Positions 1 through 9,260 of a DNA stretch of 22,935 nt are shown here, one piece after another. The position numbers and the translations under genes are program-made. Source of the stretch: Cyclostephanos tholiformis (Eukaryota > Bacillariophyta > Thalassiosirophyceae > Thalassiosirales > Thalassiosiraceae). Positions within the stretch are counted from its first letter, which is position 1. Each line of letters opens with the position of its first letter. The stretch covers positions 1-22,935 of the forward strand of contig JALLPB010000079.1 in NCBI GenBank assembly GCA_036939975.1. Direction: 5' to 3'. Under the pieces are notes generated by a model that did no database searches, was not told the origin of the DNA, and saw nothing but the letters and a program-made list of their open reading frames with translations.

Positions 1-367
1 CATATTCTTATCAAAAGGCAAGAGAGCGCGTTGTTCCATTGTTCTCTTCTATTTCCAGAGATGAGAGAGACCTGCCAATGTAAATATGAATAATAGTACG
101 TATTTTGGGCAGGAAGGGGGTCTGTATGTAAAATTTATTCTTGCCACTCACTTTTTTGGAGGTGGCAAGAATTGCCAAGAGTACGAGCCTATTTACGTAA
201 AAGTGACCCTGCAAGTGGAACTATGTATGTAAAACGGCTGCCTTTGAAAACCCCCTTATTAGGGAGAACTCGGCGATAGCTCAGATAGTGTAGTATTTAC
301 CAATACGGTAGTACCATACCGGAAATACCTCGATGCATAAAACCGGTTCATCCTCCAGAGGATTAGA
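1..367. other. Intergenic region upstream of the codanin-1-like gene
   Basis: No gene is supported here. Two short open frames on the minus strand have no recognisable motifs. The stretch is moderately AT-rich and presumably holds the promoter and 5' leader of the plus-strand gene starting at 368. I see no TATA box or other core element that I would defend. Confidence 0.4.
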
Positions 368-3300
368 ATGTCGTGGAACGAAAGCCGAACTCATGTTAAC
401 CCGAAGAAGCAGTGCTGCCAGTGCGATTGCCAAGAGTTCAAATCCGAAAACGCCGTTACAGCGGCAGTTGAATCTGACGCGCAAGCGGAGGCGCTTATTG
501 TTTGGTTGTCCGGCGGCGTTTCGGCTACGAACACAGATGGCGAGAATGCGTCGGCCAAAACTCGCCGTTGCCCCAATCGATTAAGTGCATCCATTGTTAT
601 TTTGAATGCGATCCGAGATGCATGTCGGCCCCACCTTGAGTCTTCAGCTGCCGCAGCATCGCCATCCATCAGTTGTTTATCTGATATCGTCAATGGCCAG
701 AATGCGGAGCCAAATTTCAGTGATAAAGCTACCTATGAAGATTCATTTCCTTCCCTATCGTCGATGTCTGCTACTGAGCCCCTAAGATTGCTCGTGGGGA
801 GAAAGAAAAGTAAAAGTGCTAAGACAGGCAACGATTCGACGACGCCTTCCTCGGCAGGTCCAATTTGCAACAAACTATCATTAAGTACTAGCGCCAACCC
901 CGAGAACAAGTCGCGGATGGGGACTCTCAACCTTCAGAAAAATTCAAACAATCATCGCATTGTTGAGCGAGGAGAAACTGCTGCTCCGAAAGAGAACAAG
1001 AGAATAAAACCGGTAACTATATCGCGTTCAACTGAATCATCATCATCTCAGACGGGGAAATCACTAATATCACATTCAAATGGCACTGAATCAAAGTGGA
1101 TCAAAGGGAGTGTATCATCGTTGCCATCCCAGGATACTAATGAAATGTTGGAGAAACGGTCGGATAATGAATTTATGAACACAACAAAACCTGGGTCATC
1201 TGATGCTGCACAAAAGGTCGTTTCGGCAGACACAACCATCTGCCAAATTAGCACAACCATCTATCCATGTAATGTACAAAAGATGAAGAGACTAGTAAGG
1301 ATCTACTCGACAATTTTGAGGACGCAGTTGGCACCTTCACTTCTGATGGAATTCCATCTTCTCGTGAGGCTGCTTTCGCTACATGATAGACGTCACAGTT
1401 CGAAGATCACAAATGTGAAAGGAATTGGACCGCTTTGTGAGATTTTCCAATCGGATCAATCATGTCGAGATTTCGCCGCCGAAACATTAACGTCATTGGA
1501 AGCAATCCTTGTCAATATGGGGCACAGCATCTTGAAGTTATTTGTGGAACTTCCGGCCTTACAACGTTCATGTCCTGGATTGTGCCTGACATTGCAGGAT
1601 GTCTTAGATGCAGGAGATTCGACGCTGCTATTTGAAGCTGATCAGAAAGCACTTGGCTACAACACCAACACCCCACATCTCACTCTTCCCTTTGATCGCG
1701 CACGTGATTCCCGACATAATTATCGTTCAGTGGATTTGAATAGGCTTTTCAAGGAACGAGAGGACTTGCGTGATTCTTTCCTCTACCAGCTTCGTGCCTT
1801 TCAAGACGTGCGTGGTAGATTGATGGAACACGAACAGGCCGAAAAGAATATCGATTCCCTAAGGTATGCATCTAGGGAGATGCTGATGAATGTATCCCCT
1901 GGCAACACGTTGTGGTTTGCGAACCTCTTTTGTGACTTGCTCCTCCAGATAGGACTAAGTCCCATCAGCGAAACTGACTCAGAGGTCTTGAAACAAATTG
2001 GTGATAAAAAACGACTGCAGGTAAGCTGCATTCAATTCAACATCGATCGTCGAAGACGTTGAAGATACTGCTTGTTTTCGCAACTATCCGCATTTTAATC
2101 AGTTGTTCGTACTTTCGCCCTCAAGAAACTTCACATGAGATTTACTTCAACATGTGGCCAAGCTGACAAAAGCAGTAGAAAACTTCGTATTGATGAAAAA
2201 AGATCATCATTCAACGCTAAAGCTGCCCCGGAGCATAATTTTCCTGGGCATCAAGAATTTTTTGCCATTTTCCTGAGAGCGGGTGACTCGTACAAGTTCA
2301 ACATTCATCTGAAACATCGATTAGCCCATGTTTTAAGCGACATGATGTCTGTTAAGGAAACAAAAGGACTATGCGATCACATTGCAAAGACTCAGATGCT
2401 GGCAAAATTTCTTGGTATGATTTCATTTAGCCCGAATTACGATATTGTGGCAGAGATTTCGGGCAGAGATGAACACACAACTATACCCCCCATCAATGTA
2501 AAGGAGTACATTGAGGCAGCATGGAAGCAACGCCGCTTGGTAATCGTTGTCCCTTGGGTCGTGCAATTTCTTGGAATGATGAAGTGGTATGCCTCTTTGA
2601 TTCGATTTGGTTCTATGTTTGTACATTTGCGCTTGTTCTAACTCCATTTTAACGCTCACAAAAGGGACGACATTTCAAGAAGATTCCAATACTACATCGA
2701 TACTTTTACGCTTCTTTGGTCTATTAAACATTACTGCTTTCCTCATGAAATGCGCCGCAATAGCTACCATCAAACAAATATGATTGCTTTATCGTTTCAA
2801 TTGGAATATCTGTTCCATGAAGTGTTCGGGCTTGCTCCATCCCAACACTTACCGCTGTTGAATCTTCCAACGCGACATTCGGATGGCTCTGCAGACTCAG
2901 CAGTTTCATGCCCATTCGACGATCTCCCTCTTTGTCTTAGCAAGCCCTACCTATTTCCTTCAATTCCACAACTCAAAGATCTGTGTGAGCTCCTTAGGGA
3001 GTTGGCTCAAAATGATGGAAAGATGGTCATGACTGCAGCGAAGAAAGTACGGCCAGACACAGTGAGTAATTTTGAATACAGCGTCGACAGCGTAAGCCCG
3101 TGGTCAAGTAAGCGTCCCGGTGGACCAAACAATAAGGGAGGCATTGCAGACAAATTGGTTGATTCTTTTTTCCACCAACACAAGGATTTGCAACAAATAT
3201 GTGAGCTTGTTGTTGATCGTGCCATCAAAAATTTCTCCCAAACAGTTTCGCAGTCCTGTATTCTGCCTATATTCAGAAATGACGCCACATCATTCGAAGA

Positions 3301-4339
3301 ATACTTAACGAGGTCGCCTAGCATGACCCTAGAGGAGTATACAATATTGCTTCAAAATTTGGATATGAAGGCAACGGGAGATGCAATCGTGCTGATGAGC
3401 AACGACTTAAACCGTGTCATTCATGAAGCCTTGATACTGCTTGCACCGTCAGGGACAAATCCCAAAGTTATTGAAGTGGCAATAGCCCTGACGATGTCAC
3501 ATGCTTCCGAAAAAGGGATGTATGCTATTCATTCAATAATCCGCGAGGAGAAAAAGAAACTCTTGGATGAATTCAGTAGGAAGAAGAAGAAGATCAAATC
3601 AGGGGTACCACTTCTTGCACACAAAAGAGGCCCTACACTTGAACATGACCATTTACTGCCAAACAGCTCATACCTCCAGAGTCTTGACAACCTGACCGAA
3701 TCGTTGAGAGCGCTGCAAAATTTGAATGATCCCGTTTGCGTTGGCAATAGCATTGAAAGTTTTAGAGAACAAAAGGCAAAGATCCTCGAACATTTACGAC
3801 ATTACGTTGTTGGAAACGGTGACGTGCAGACTGTTGTGGACTTCGAGTACAGTATCCTGGCAATGTTAAAGACTTTCTTCGCCCGTCCATTGCTTTCTCA
3901 TTTACTCGAGGCAGCGATTGAGGTTTCAGATGTGTTGTCTTTACTGGGAAAACTGGGATATTTAGAGTCATCAACGAAAGAATTGGAGTCCCTGATCTGC
4001 GACACTAGCAATATGCTGAATTTGATAAACGCCGCGAATTATGGGAAGGGTTCCGACCGACTTAGTCATTCGTCGATCGGGGGTTTCCTGTTCATGTTGC
4101 TGGACGGATCGCTCGTCTCTCATAGCGCTTTAGAAGGCTCCCTGTTACTCGCGGTAGCCGTTAATAAGGAAGCGAAATTCATTTCCGAGGCATTCTTGAG
4201 AAAACTAGCCTCGGATAGAGCTGATAACGCGGTAGACAAAACCGCGGTGACAGACATGGCGGGTGGGCTCGTGATAATGGCGAGGCTTCAGCGATTTCTC
4301 TTGGATGACACACTGCATCAAAACAGCTCTAGTAGTTGA
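368..4339 (+). CDS. CDAN1: Codanin-1-like protein (three exons)
   Basis: Codanin-1 is known in animals as a negative regulator of the histone chaperone ASF1 and a partner of the nuclease-like CDIN1. Exons are 368-2020, 2126-2586 and 2665-4339; joined they give 1262 residues, close to the roughly 1230 of the human protein. The N-terminal third is Ser-rich and disordered, with FPSL (residues 127-130) and KRIKP (211-215), which resemble the codanin FPxL and ASF1-binding B-domain motifs. A helical region starts near residue 306 (KRLVRIYSTILRTQ). Conserved-looking blocks are FLYQLRAFQDVRG in exon 1, FLRAGDSYKFNIHL and VPWVVQFLGMMK in exon 2, and SFFHQHKDLQQICELVVDR (about 872-890) in exon 3. The second junction rebuilds MMKW followed by a YYIDTF motif, which supports the splice model. 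The last eight residues (LHQNSSSS) lie inside a duplicated block shared with the downstream convergent gene. Family assignment rests on remembered motif order, without an alignment. Confidence 0.75.
2021..2125 (+). other. Intron 1 of the codanin-1-like gene
   Basis: GTAAGC donor directly after CTGCAG. The frame-keeping acceptor is TCAAG at 2121-2125, preceded by a pyrimidine-rich stretch. A second candidate acceptor (CAG at 2100-2102) would shift the frame and meet a stop within 12 codons. Confidence 0.75.
2587..2664 (+). other. Intron 2 of the codanin-1-like gene
   Basis: GTATGC donor and CAAAAG acceptor, 78 bp, with a CTAAC branch-point-like element at 2638-2642. Splicing joins TG to G to make a Trp codon and restores an open frame that is stop-free to 4339. 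Confidence 0.8.
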
Positions 4340-4563
4340 TAGAGTGTAGGCTTAGAGACTGTTTATTTGCATGCTGTATATGTTCAAGAACGAGTGCCTC
4401 CACCCCCAAAGTATAGGGGGATCAGAACCCAAAACATCCTCTGCCCGAAGCCGATGCCCTCGCGTCGTGTTACTTCCCATCATGCATCATCTTACTTCCC
4501 ATTATGCATCGCGCTAGCCCGCGTGGAAAGCGTGTCCGAAGAGCTTTCGCCCATAATGATATT
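4313..4563. repeat. Tandem-duplication unit 1, left part (R1)
   Basis: This block is about 98% identical by eye (about 5 differences in 251 bp) to 7369-7619. It starts inside the last eight codons of the codanin-1-like gene and includes, on the minus strand, a copy of the last 22 codons of the convergent gene (reading IIMGESSSDTLSTR and on to a stop). It also holds an internal 22-bp near-tandem repeat (4471-4492 and 4493-4514, beginning TACTTCCCAT) and a short CCCCC/GGGGG inverted pair at about 4401-4418. It is cut at 4563/4564 by the transposon; its other half resumes at 7171. Confidence 0.9.
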
Positions 4564-4597
4564 GGTCCCCAGGGCACCCAAAATACTAGATTAAGTA
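4564..4597 (+). repeat. Left terminal inverted repeat of the PiggyBac-like element
   Basis: Starts GGTCCCCAGGGCACCCA and ends GATTAAGTA. It pairs imperfectly with the reverse complement of 7140-7170, sharing GGT, GGCAC and ATTAAGTA with a small indel between. Confidence 0.55.
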
Positions 4598-4899
4598 CGA
4601 ATTGCTAAAACAAGCATCTCCACCAAAAAAAAACATATTCGCAAGATAAGTACATCTACTTGTAGAGCTCAAAGAGATGGTTCGAACGTATGTGTCGCCT
4701 AAGTAAATTATTAGTTGATCATGCTGAAAATCTAGGTAGAAGCTACATGGTCTGAACCCCCTAAAAAGTTCAGTTGACTTTACTAAATGTTCTACATCCA
4801 TTTGCCTGGGTGGCAAGAGCAATAGGTTTTCACTCATTTGGGGGTATCGCCACACTTCCTGAAGGTGCATGGGTAATTCTGGTACTGAAGCTTCGCCAT

Positions 4900-6830
4900 G
4901 CAAATCAACCTCCCTCAAGCTAACTTCGATGCATGAGGCGGAGCTTTCATCAGCTGCTGGATCGCACACACTTTCTGCTGATTGCCCACCTCCTGCTCCA
5001 TTATCCATCTGTTTGTAATGAGCTGCCATGCAAGCTTGTGGCGGAACTCCTGGAGCATGGGGATGTTATTGGGCTTGCAAAAGAAATGGTAGGTGAGATA
5101 TGCATTCACCTCAGAAAAGGCAAGCAAAAATGAAAACACAAGCAATTCCCATCGTGTTGTCATGATGGTCCCTTCCACTGATGGTAGGGAACGATGTAGA
5201 TTGTTGTGGTCATTGACAGTGTGCCTGTACTTGTAGTGCCAATTGTATGGCAGCGGAAACTGAAAGGTCCTGCTCACTTCGACCCCATCCTTGGTGAACC
5301 TCTCCCACTAATATTTGCAACTCTCATGTACAATCAACACACCCCCCATTGCCATCATCTTCATTATGTATGATGGGGCATCTTCATCCCCCACAAGAAA
5401 TACTTCACAACATCAAGCATGCCCAAAATTGACTTTTCAATGCCATCATCAAATGTCTGTATCATCTCATTGCCCGGCACCATCGCAGGCCAGTATCATC
5501 ACTTCTTTATCATGGCACATTCAAAGAGTCTGACCTTCTTCACTTCAATCAAAGCCCGCAGCAGGCAGAAGTCCAAATCCAACACAACATACCTTCCTGT
5601 CGTGAAATTTGTTGACAGCATCCGCATCAGCAGTCTCATCATTTGCCCAAGCTCGCTCCACCTCTCTTTTATTTGCTGCAAGTGATCTTTCCCCTTGACC
5701 AACTCCATTGAAAACAAAATACCTGACAATCCACAGCATGTGGTGTGGTATTTGTTCCCAAAGAGGTGGGGTTTGCAAGGGCAAAACACCCACTGAGGAC
5801 AAGTCCATCGGTTACTATGCCAGGTGGACATGCTTTCATCAAGGCAAATGACCTATGCTGCAATGAAGATCTTTGCCATGTGCTTGTTCCAAGCGGCAAT
5901 CATATCTCGAACCTCCCGAAATGTCGGTGGGTTCGACGATGTGAACTGCATTGCTGACGTGATTGCAACAAACCGCCACCGTGACATGTAGCGGTTGAAA
6001 GTAAATGATGGGGTGTCATTTTCCTCATTCTATTCATTGTCTGCCCGTGCCACAGGTCACCAAAATAATCTGGGAACTTCAAGTAGCAGCTCATCAACAT
6101 CCACATCCCAACATACTGAAGCATCTCCCCGATTGTCTTCTGCTCACTTTTGACCCCATTGAGTGCATTGCTTGTTGCCTTGACAATCATGTCATGAAGA
6201 ATTTGAGGGTGAAGAGGTGGAGGAAGATCTCAATGAGCTCTTCTGCTGGGGAGTCCACCCACCTGTGAATGATGGGCCGTTGTACATTGCTCCCCCAAGA
6301 GTGGCCTGCTGGTTGATCCAATCCCATCCCCACTCCTGCCCTTTGTGGACACCATCCCCCAACCTAAGCAAAGGCTCATTGTTCATTGGGATGTTCTCGG
6401 GGGCGGGTTTGTTGTCGTCATTGACCTCAAAACCCATCGCCCAAACGAGGGCAATATCTTCCGCCCAATTTTGAGCATAGAAAACAAAGTCCACAATTGG
6501 CTTGTTCTGCTCATTTGGGGTGACAGGAGCAGCGGTTTTGGTTGCATTAGCCTCCCCTCCCCAATTCTCTCCGGTTCCTTGCTTGAGCACAGTCGCCCAT
6601 CACCCGGCAGAATAGAGCAGGCCAGGAATGGTTTCTCTTCAATAAAAAATTGAGACAAATGTCTTCCCCCCCGAGTTGTCACCTCACGACTAACGGCAAT
6701 GAGATCATCCAGCCGCTGGTCCTTCACGGGGTTAACAATGGCCTCCGCAATGACCTTTGATGGGTGGAGGTATTTCAGGAGCACAGAGCAGTGTGCTCCC
6801 TCACTGAGACAAAGCCATGCCCTTAGCGTT
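4900..6830 (-). pseudogene. PiggyBac-like transposase pseudogene (DDE_Tnp_1_7 type)
   Basis: Read on the minus strand from 6830 down. Segments typical of PiggyBac-derived transposases occur in the right order but in different frames: an N-terminal piece with SREVTTRGGRHLSQFF, then GEMLQYVGMWMLMSCYLKFP (about 6055-6125), FNRYMSRWRFVAITSAMQF, ICLDESMSTWHSN (about 5817-5860), YHTTCCGLSGILFSMELV, RYVVLDLDFCLLRALIEVKK, YWPAMVPGNEM and the C-terminal EVNAYLTYHFFCKPNNIP (about 5050-5105). The core frame has a TAG just before ICLDE and a TGA between CAMIKK and YWPAMVPG, where relatives that I remember have Arg; a CGA to TGA change would explain it. At least two frameshifts separate the N-terminal pieces. 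Relatives in diatoms are common. This copy cannot encode a full transposase. Confidence 0.8.
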
Positions 6831-7139
6831 CTTGTGGTTTGACGAATTTTTGTGATGTGCGTTGAAATTTGGGTAACACAGTATGTTGTTTTACGTATTA
6901 CCATGTAGGATTTTTGGTGAGACGAGTTTTTTTTGAAACCGCATTTTTTACCATGAAAAAAGCCCATGGAATGCCAGGAGAATGCCCCATCAAACCCCTA
7001 AACCATGGGTAACATTGGCGCCATCAAGTTCTTGCAATCTACACACCATGAGCAACATATCGATGTGCTGGGGGCCAACGTTGTCCGATTCGACCAGTAG
7101 AAAAGGGGGTCGATGGTTATACTAGAATAAGTAAAAAAA

Positions 7140-7170
7140 TACTTAATTAAGTATGTGTGCCTCGATAACC
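7140..7170 (-). repeat. Right terminal inverted repeat of the PiggyBac-like element
   Basis: The reverse complement starts GGTTATCGAGGCACACA and continues TACTTAATTAAGTA. It is the imperfect partner of 4564-4597 and abuts AATATT, the presumed target duplication. Confidence 0.55.
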
Positions 7171-7377
7171 AATATTTTGCCTCCACGGCAATCCCCCGGG
7201 CGCTGCCATGGCGAGCCTCTCTGGGGCTACATACGGCTTCGTGAATAAAGCAGACGCAATGTGATCTTCGTCTCTGTCCGTTGACGTCATGGTCGCATCT
7301 TCGTCCCTGATGTTGCCAAGGCGTCCGCATCTTCCTGAGAGTGATTCATCGAACGCGAGCGTCATGAACTGCATCAA
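7171..7377 (-). pseudogene. Duplicated C-terminal fragment (S1) of the convergent gene
   Basis: On the minus strand this encodes FMTLAFDESLSGRCGRLGN through PYVAPERLA and PGGLPWRQNI, a diverged copy of residues about 484-548 of the gene at 7548-9260. It has about 24 nucleotide differences in 192 bp but no frameshift or stop within the aligned part. It has no start or upstream domain and is cut at its 3' end by the transposon at 7170, so it is a gene fragment produced by the tandem duplication. Confidence 0.85.
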
Positions 7378-7811
7378 AACAGCTCTAGTAGTTGATAGAG
7401 TGTAGGCTTAGAGACTGTTTATTTGCATGCTGTATATGTTCAAGAACGAGTGCCTCCACCCCCAAAGTATAGGGGGATCAGAACCCAAAACATCCTCTGC
7501 CCGAAGCCGATGCCCTCGCGTCGTGTTACTTCCCATCAAGAATCATCTTACTTCCCATTATGCATCGCGCTAGCCCGCGTGGAAAGCGCGTCCGAAGAAC
7601 TTTCGCCCATGATGATATTTCGCCTCCACGGCAATCCCCCGGGCGTGGCCGTGGCAAGCCTCTCCGGGGCTACGTACGGCCTCGCGGATAAAGCAGCCAC
7701 AACGTGATCTTCGTCTCCGTCTGTCGTCGTCATGGTCGCATCTTCGTCCCTATCGTTGCCAAGGCGTCCTCGTCTTCCCAAGAGTGATTCATCGAACGCG
7801 AGCGTCATGAA
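7369..7811. repeat. Tandem-duplication unit 2 (R2 plus S2), intact copy
   Basis: 443 bp made of R2 (7369-7619, matching 4313-4563) and S2 (7620-7811, matching 7177-7368). The junction between units is at 7368/7369 (GTCATGAA then CTGCATCA). This copy carries the real C-terminal 88 or so codons and stop of the minus-strand gene at 7548-9260, plus a copied codanin tail (LHQNSSSS and stop) on the plus strand. It is uninterrupted, so it shows the empty site of the transposon: GATATT followed directly by TCGCC. Confidence 0.88.
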
Positions 7812-9260
7812 GTTGTCATATGCGTCGAGCAATCTCCGTCGTGCGGGCTCGGCGCGTCTCATCAGGTCGAATTGCATCGACCGATACGTCCTCCTGCCAT
7901 CGGCGCTCTCGACAGGGACCGCCCCTAGTCCGTAAGCCGAGACGTCGTACGGGCTCGCCATTACGTCGAGTTTACGCGCGTCGAGGGCCACCTCCAACAC
8001 ATCGCACATCAATTCCGCGTCTACGAACGGCCCAAGTTTCAACCCCATCTTGAGCATGTCCATGTGTGCGTGAACGCACCCCTTCTGCTCTAATCTCAAT
8101 TGGTCCGTCCTTGCCAGGACGCTACCATGGACGTTCAACGGTCCGGCGGCGGGCGCGAAGAAACGCAACGCGTCGACGTGGGTGCATCGTATGCCACGTC
8201 GTTCCACGGCACGGTTGATGGTGTCCCTCGACACGCGCAGGTCGAGGTTGCGCTGGTACGATGCCGATGGGGGGGGGGGCGAGCCGGGCGGATGGTACAG
8301 CATCGCCCACTCGTGCAGGCCGTGGCAGTGCAATACCGGATCGGAATCGAGCGTCGTTCGTAATATCGATGCGTACCACTGGAAGGGCGCGATGGTCCTC
8401 AGAAGGGACGTCCGTCGTTGTCGTTCTTCCTCGTCCTCGTCCTCGTCGTCGTCCTCGTCCTCGTCGTCTTTCTCCCTCCTCTCGCCCCCGTCATCGAACT
8501 CGACCGTAGTCGCGCGCCTGCCGTAGAATACGCCCGGGTGGTACAGCAAACCGTGGATTTCTCCGTCCCCATTCCCATTCTCGTCGTATTTCTTCAATAC
8601 CGGCACGCTCCCACGTAGGTGTAGCGTGCCATCGCCGACGTCATTCATCGACGCGTTCTCGAGCAGTATCCCCCCGAGTCCACCGGACGCGACCATCGCC
8701 GCCGCGTACATCGAGTCGTCCGCGGGTAATGGTGTGATCTCGATATTCGACGACGTCGACGACGACGAAGAAACCGACGACGGGCGGGGGGGGGGAGGAG
8801 GCGGCAGGAGCAATCCCGGATTTGGCGACCATCGCCCGAGCCTCCTCGTTCCCTTCCTTCCCCTAAGGCCGTAGTATTCTATTAGGAAATTGTACACCGG
8901 ATGGACGGGATCGAGGGCCGACCAATCCGCCACCGCTAGGCCGTCGCCGTCGCATCGTCCGCCCCGGCGTGGCGGTGGGGGGGACGAGAGCATCCCCGGA
9001 CGCAGGAGGGATTCGATGCGAGAGGAGTGACGATGGGCGGCATCCCTCCAGGTTGACTCGTCGATGATTATCACCCTCGGAATGGGAGGGGGGGGAGGAG
9101 GATGGGACGATGGCGTCGTCGACGTCGTGGTAGTAGTCGACGTCAACGAGGAAAGGGAGGAGGACAGTCCCATCGTCGTCAGTAGGTTGCATACGAGGAG
9201 GGGACGGATATGACGACGACGTCCGCTAACGCCGCGGATCGTCGTCGGCGTCGTCATCAT
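7548..9260 (-). CDS. Conserved protein of the bacterial '3-methyladenine DNA glycosylase'-labelled family
   Basis: 570 residues, apparently a single exon. The core resembles a roughly 300-residue bacterial family that databases often label 3-methyladenine DNA glycosylase, although it lacks recognisable AlkA or Tag motifs; the true activity is unclear to me. Key blocks are DESTWRDAAHRHSSRIESLL (about 66-85), ALDPVHPVYNFLIEYYGL, CHGLHEWAMLYH (about 310), GIRCTHVDALRFFAP, LEQKGCVHAHMDMLKMGLKL and MASPYDVSAYGLGAVPVE. The N-terminal 60 residues are Arg-rich, then Thr/Ser/Pro-rich, and could be an organelle-targeting leader. Lineage-specific low-complexity inserts interrupt the core: Pro-rich stretches and an acidic DDEDEDDDEDEDEEE tract near 265-280. 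The last 88 or so residues lie in the duplicated unit and are probably an added tail. It is divergent from MTR4 and convergent with the codanin-1-like gene. Confidence 0.65.
   Translation of the reverse strand: MMTTPTTIRGVSGRRRHIRPLLVCNLLTTMGLSSSLSSLTSTTTTTSTTPSSHPPPPPPIPRVIIIDESTWRDAAHRHSSRIESLLRPGMLSSPPPPRRGGRCDGDGLAVADWSALDPVHPVYNFLIEYYGLRGRKGTRRLGRWSPNPGLLLPPPPPPRPSSVSSSSSTSSNIEITPLPADDSMYAAAMVASGGLGGILLENASMNDVGDGTLHLRGSVPVLKKYDENGNGDGEIHGLLYHPGVFYGRRATTVEFDDGGERREKDDEDEDDDEDEDEEERQRRTSLLRTIAPFQWYASILRTTLDSDPVLHCHGLHEWAMLYHPPGSPPPPSASYQRNLDLRVSRDTINRAVERRGIRCTHVDALRFFAPAAGPLNVHGSVLARTDQLRLEQKGCVHAHMDMLKMGLKLGPFVDAELMCDVLEVALDARKLDVMASPYDVSAYGLGAVPVESADGRRTYRSMQFDLMRRAEPARRRLLDAYDNFMTLAFDESLLGRRGRLGNDRDEDATMTTTDGDEDHVVAALSARPYVAPERLATATPGGLPWRRNIIMGESSSDALSTRASAMHNGK

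Larger units (their letters stand above)
4564..7170 (-). mobile_element. Degenerate PiggyBac-like DNA transposon, 2.6 kb
   Basis: The boundaries come from comparison with the uninterrupted duplicate at 7611-7627. The insert begins GGTCCCC and ends GATAACC, with GATATT on the left and AATATT on the right, an imperfect 5-6 bp target duplication. The ends form imperfect inverted repeats of about 31-34 bp that share GGT, GGCAC and ATTAAGTA. Inside, the minus strand carries broken PiggyBac-type transposase coding sequence. The left half of the duplicated unit lies before the insert and the right half after it, which fixes the order of events: tandem duplication, then insertion. Confidence 0.8.

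Noticed and set aside
270..350. tRNA-like start: GGCGATAGCTCAGATAG followed about 70 bases later by GGTTCATCC
   Set aside because: The first part resembles an A box and the second a B box, but neither the acceptor stem nor the D stem closes and the T arm does not pair, so no tRNA fold is possible.
6192..6967. Independent genes encoded by the 130-190-residue minus-strand frames
   Set aside because: Their sequences line up in order as frameshifted pieces of one PiggyBac-like transposase inside the defined insertion.
4313..7619. R1 and R2 as long terminal repeats of a retrotransposon
   Set aside because: They are direct repeats flanking about 2.8 kb, but lack TG...CA ends, a primer-binding site, and gag or reverse transcriptase. 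R2 continues into S2, and S1 lies between, which fits a tandem duplication plus a DNA transposon.
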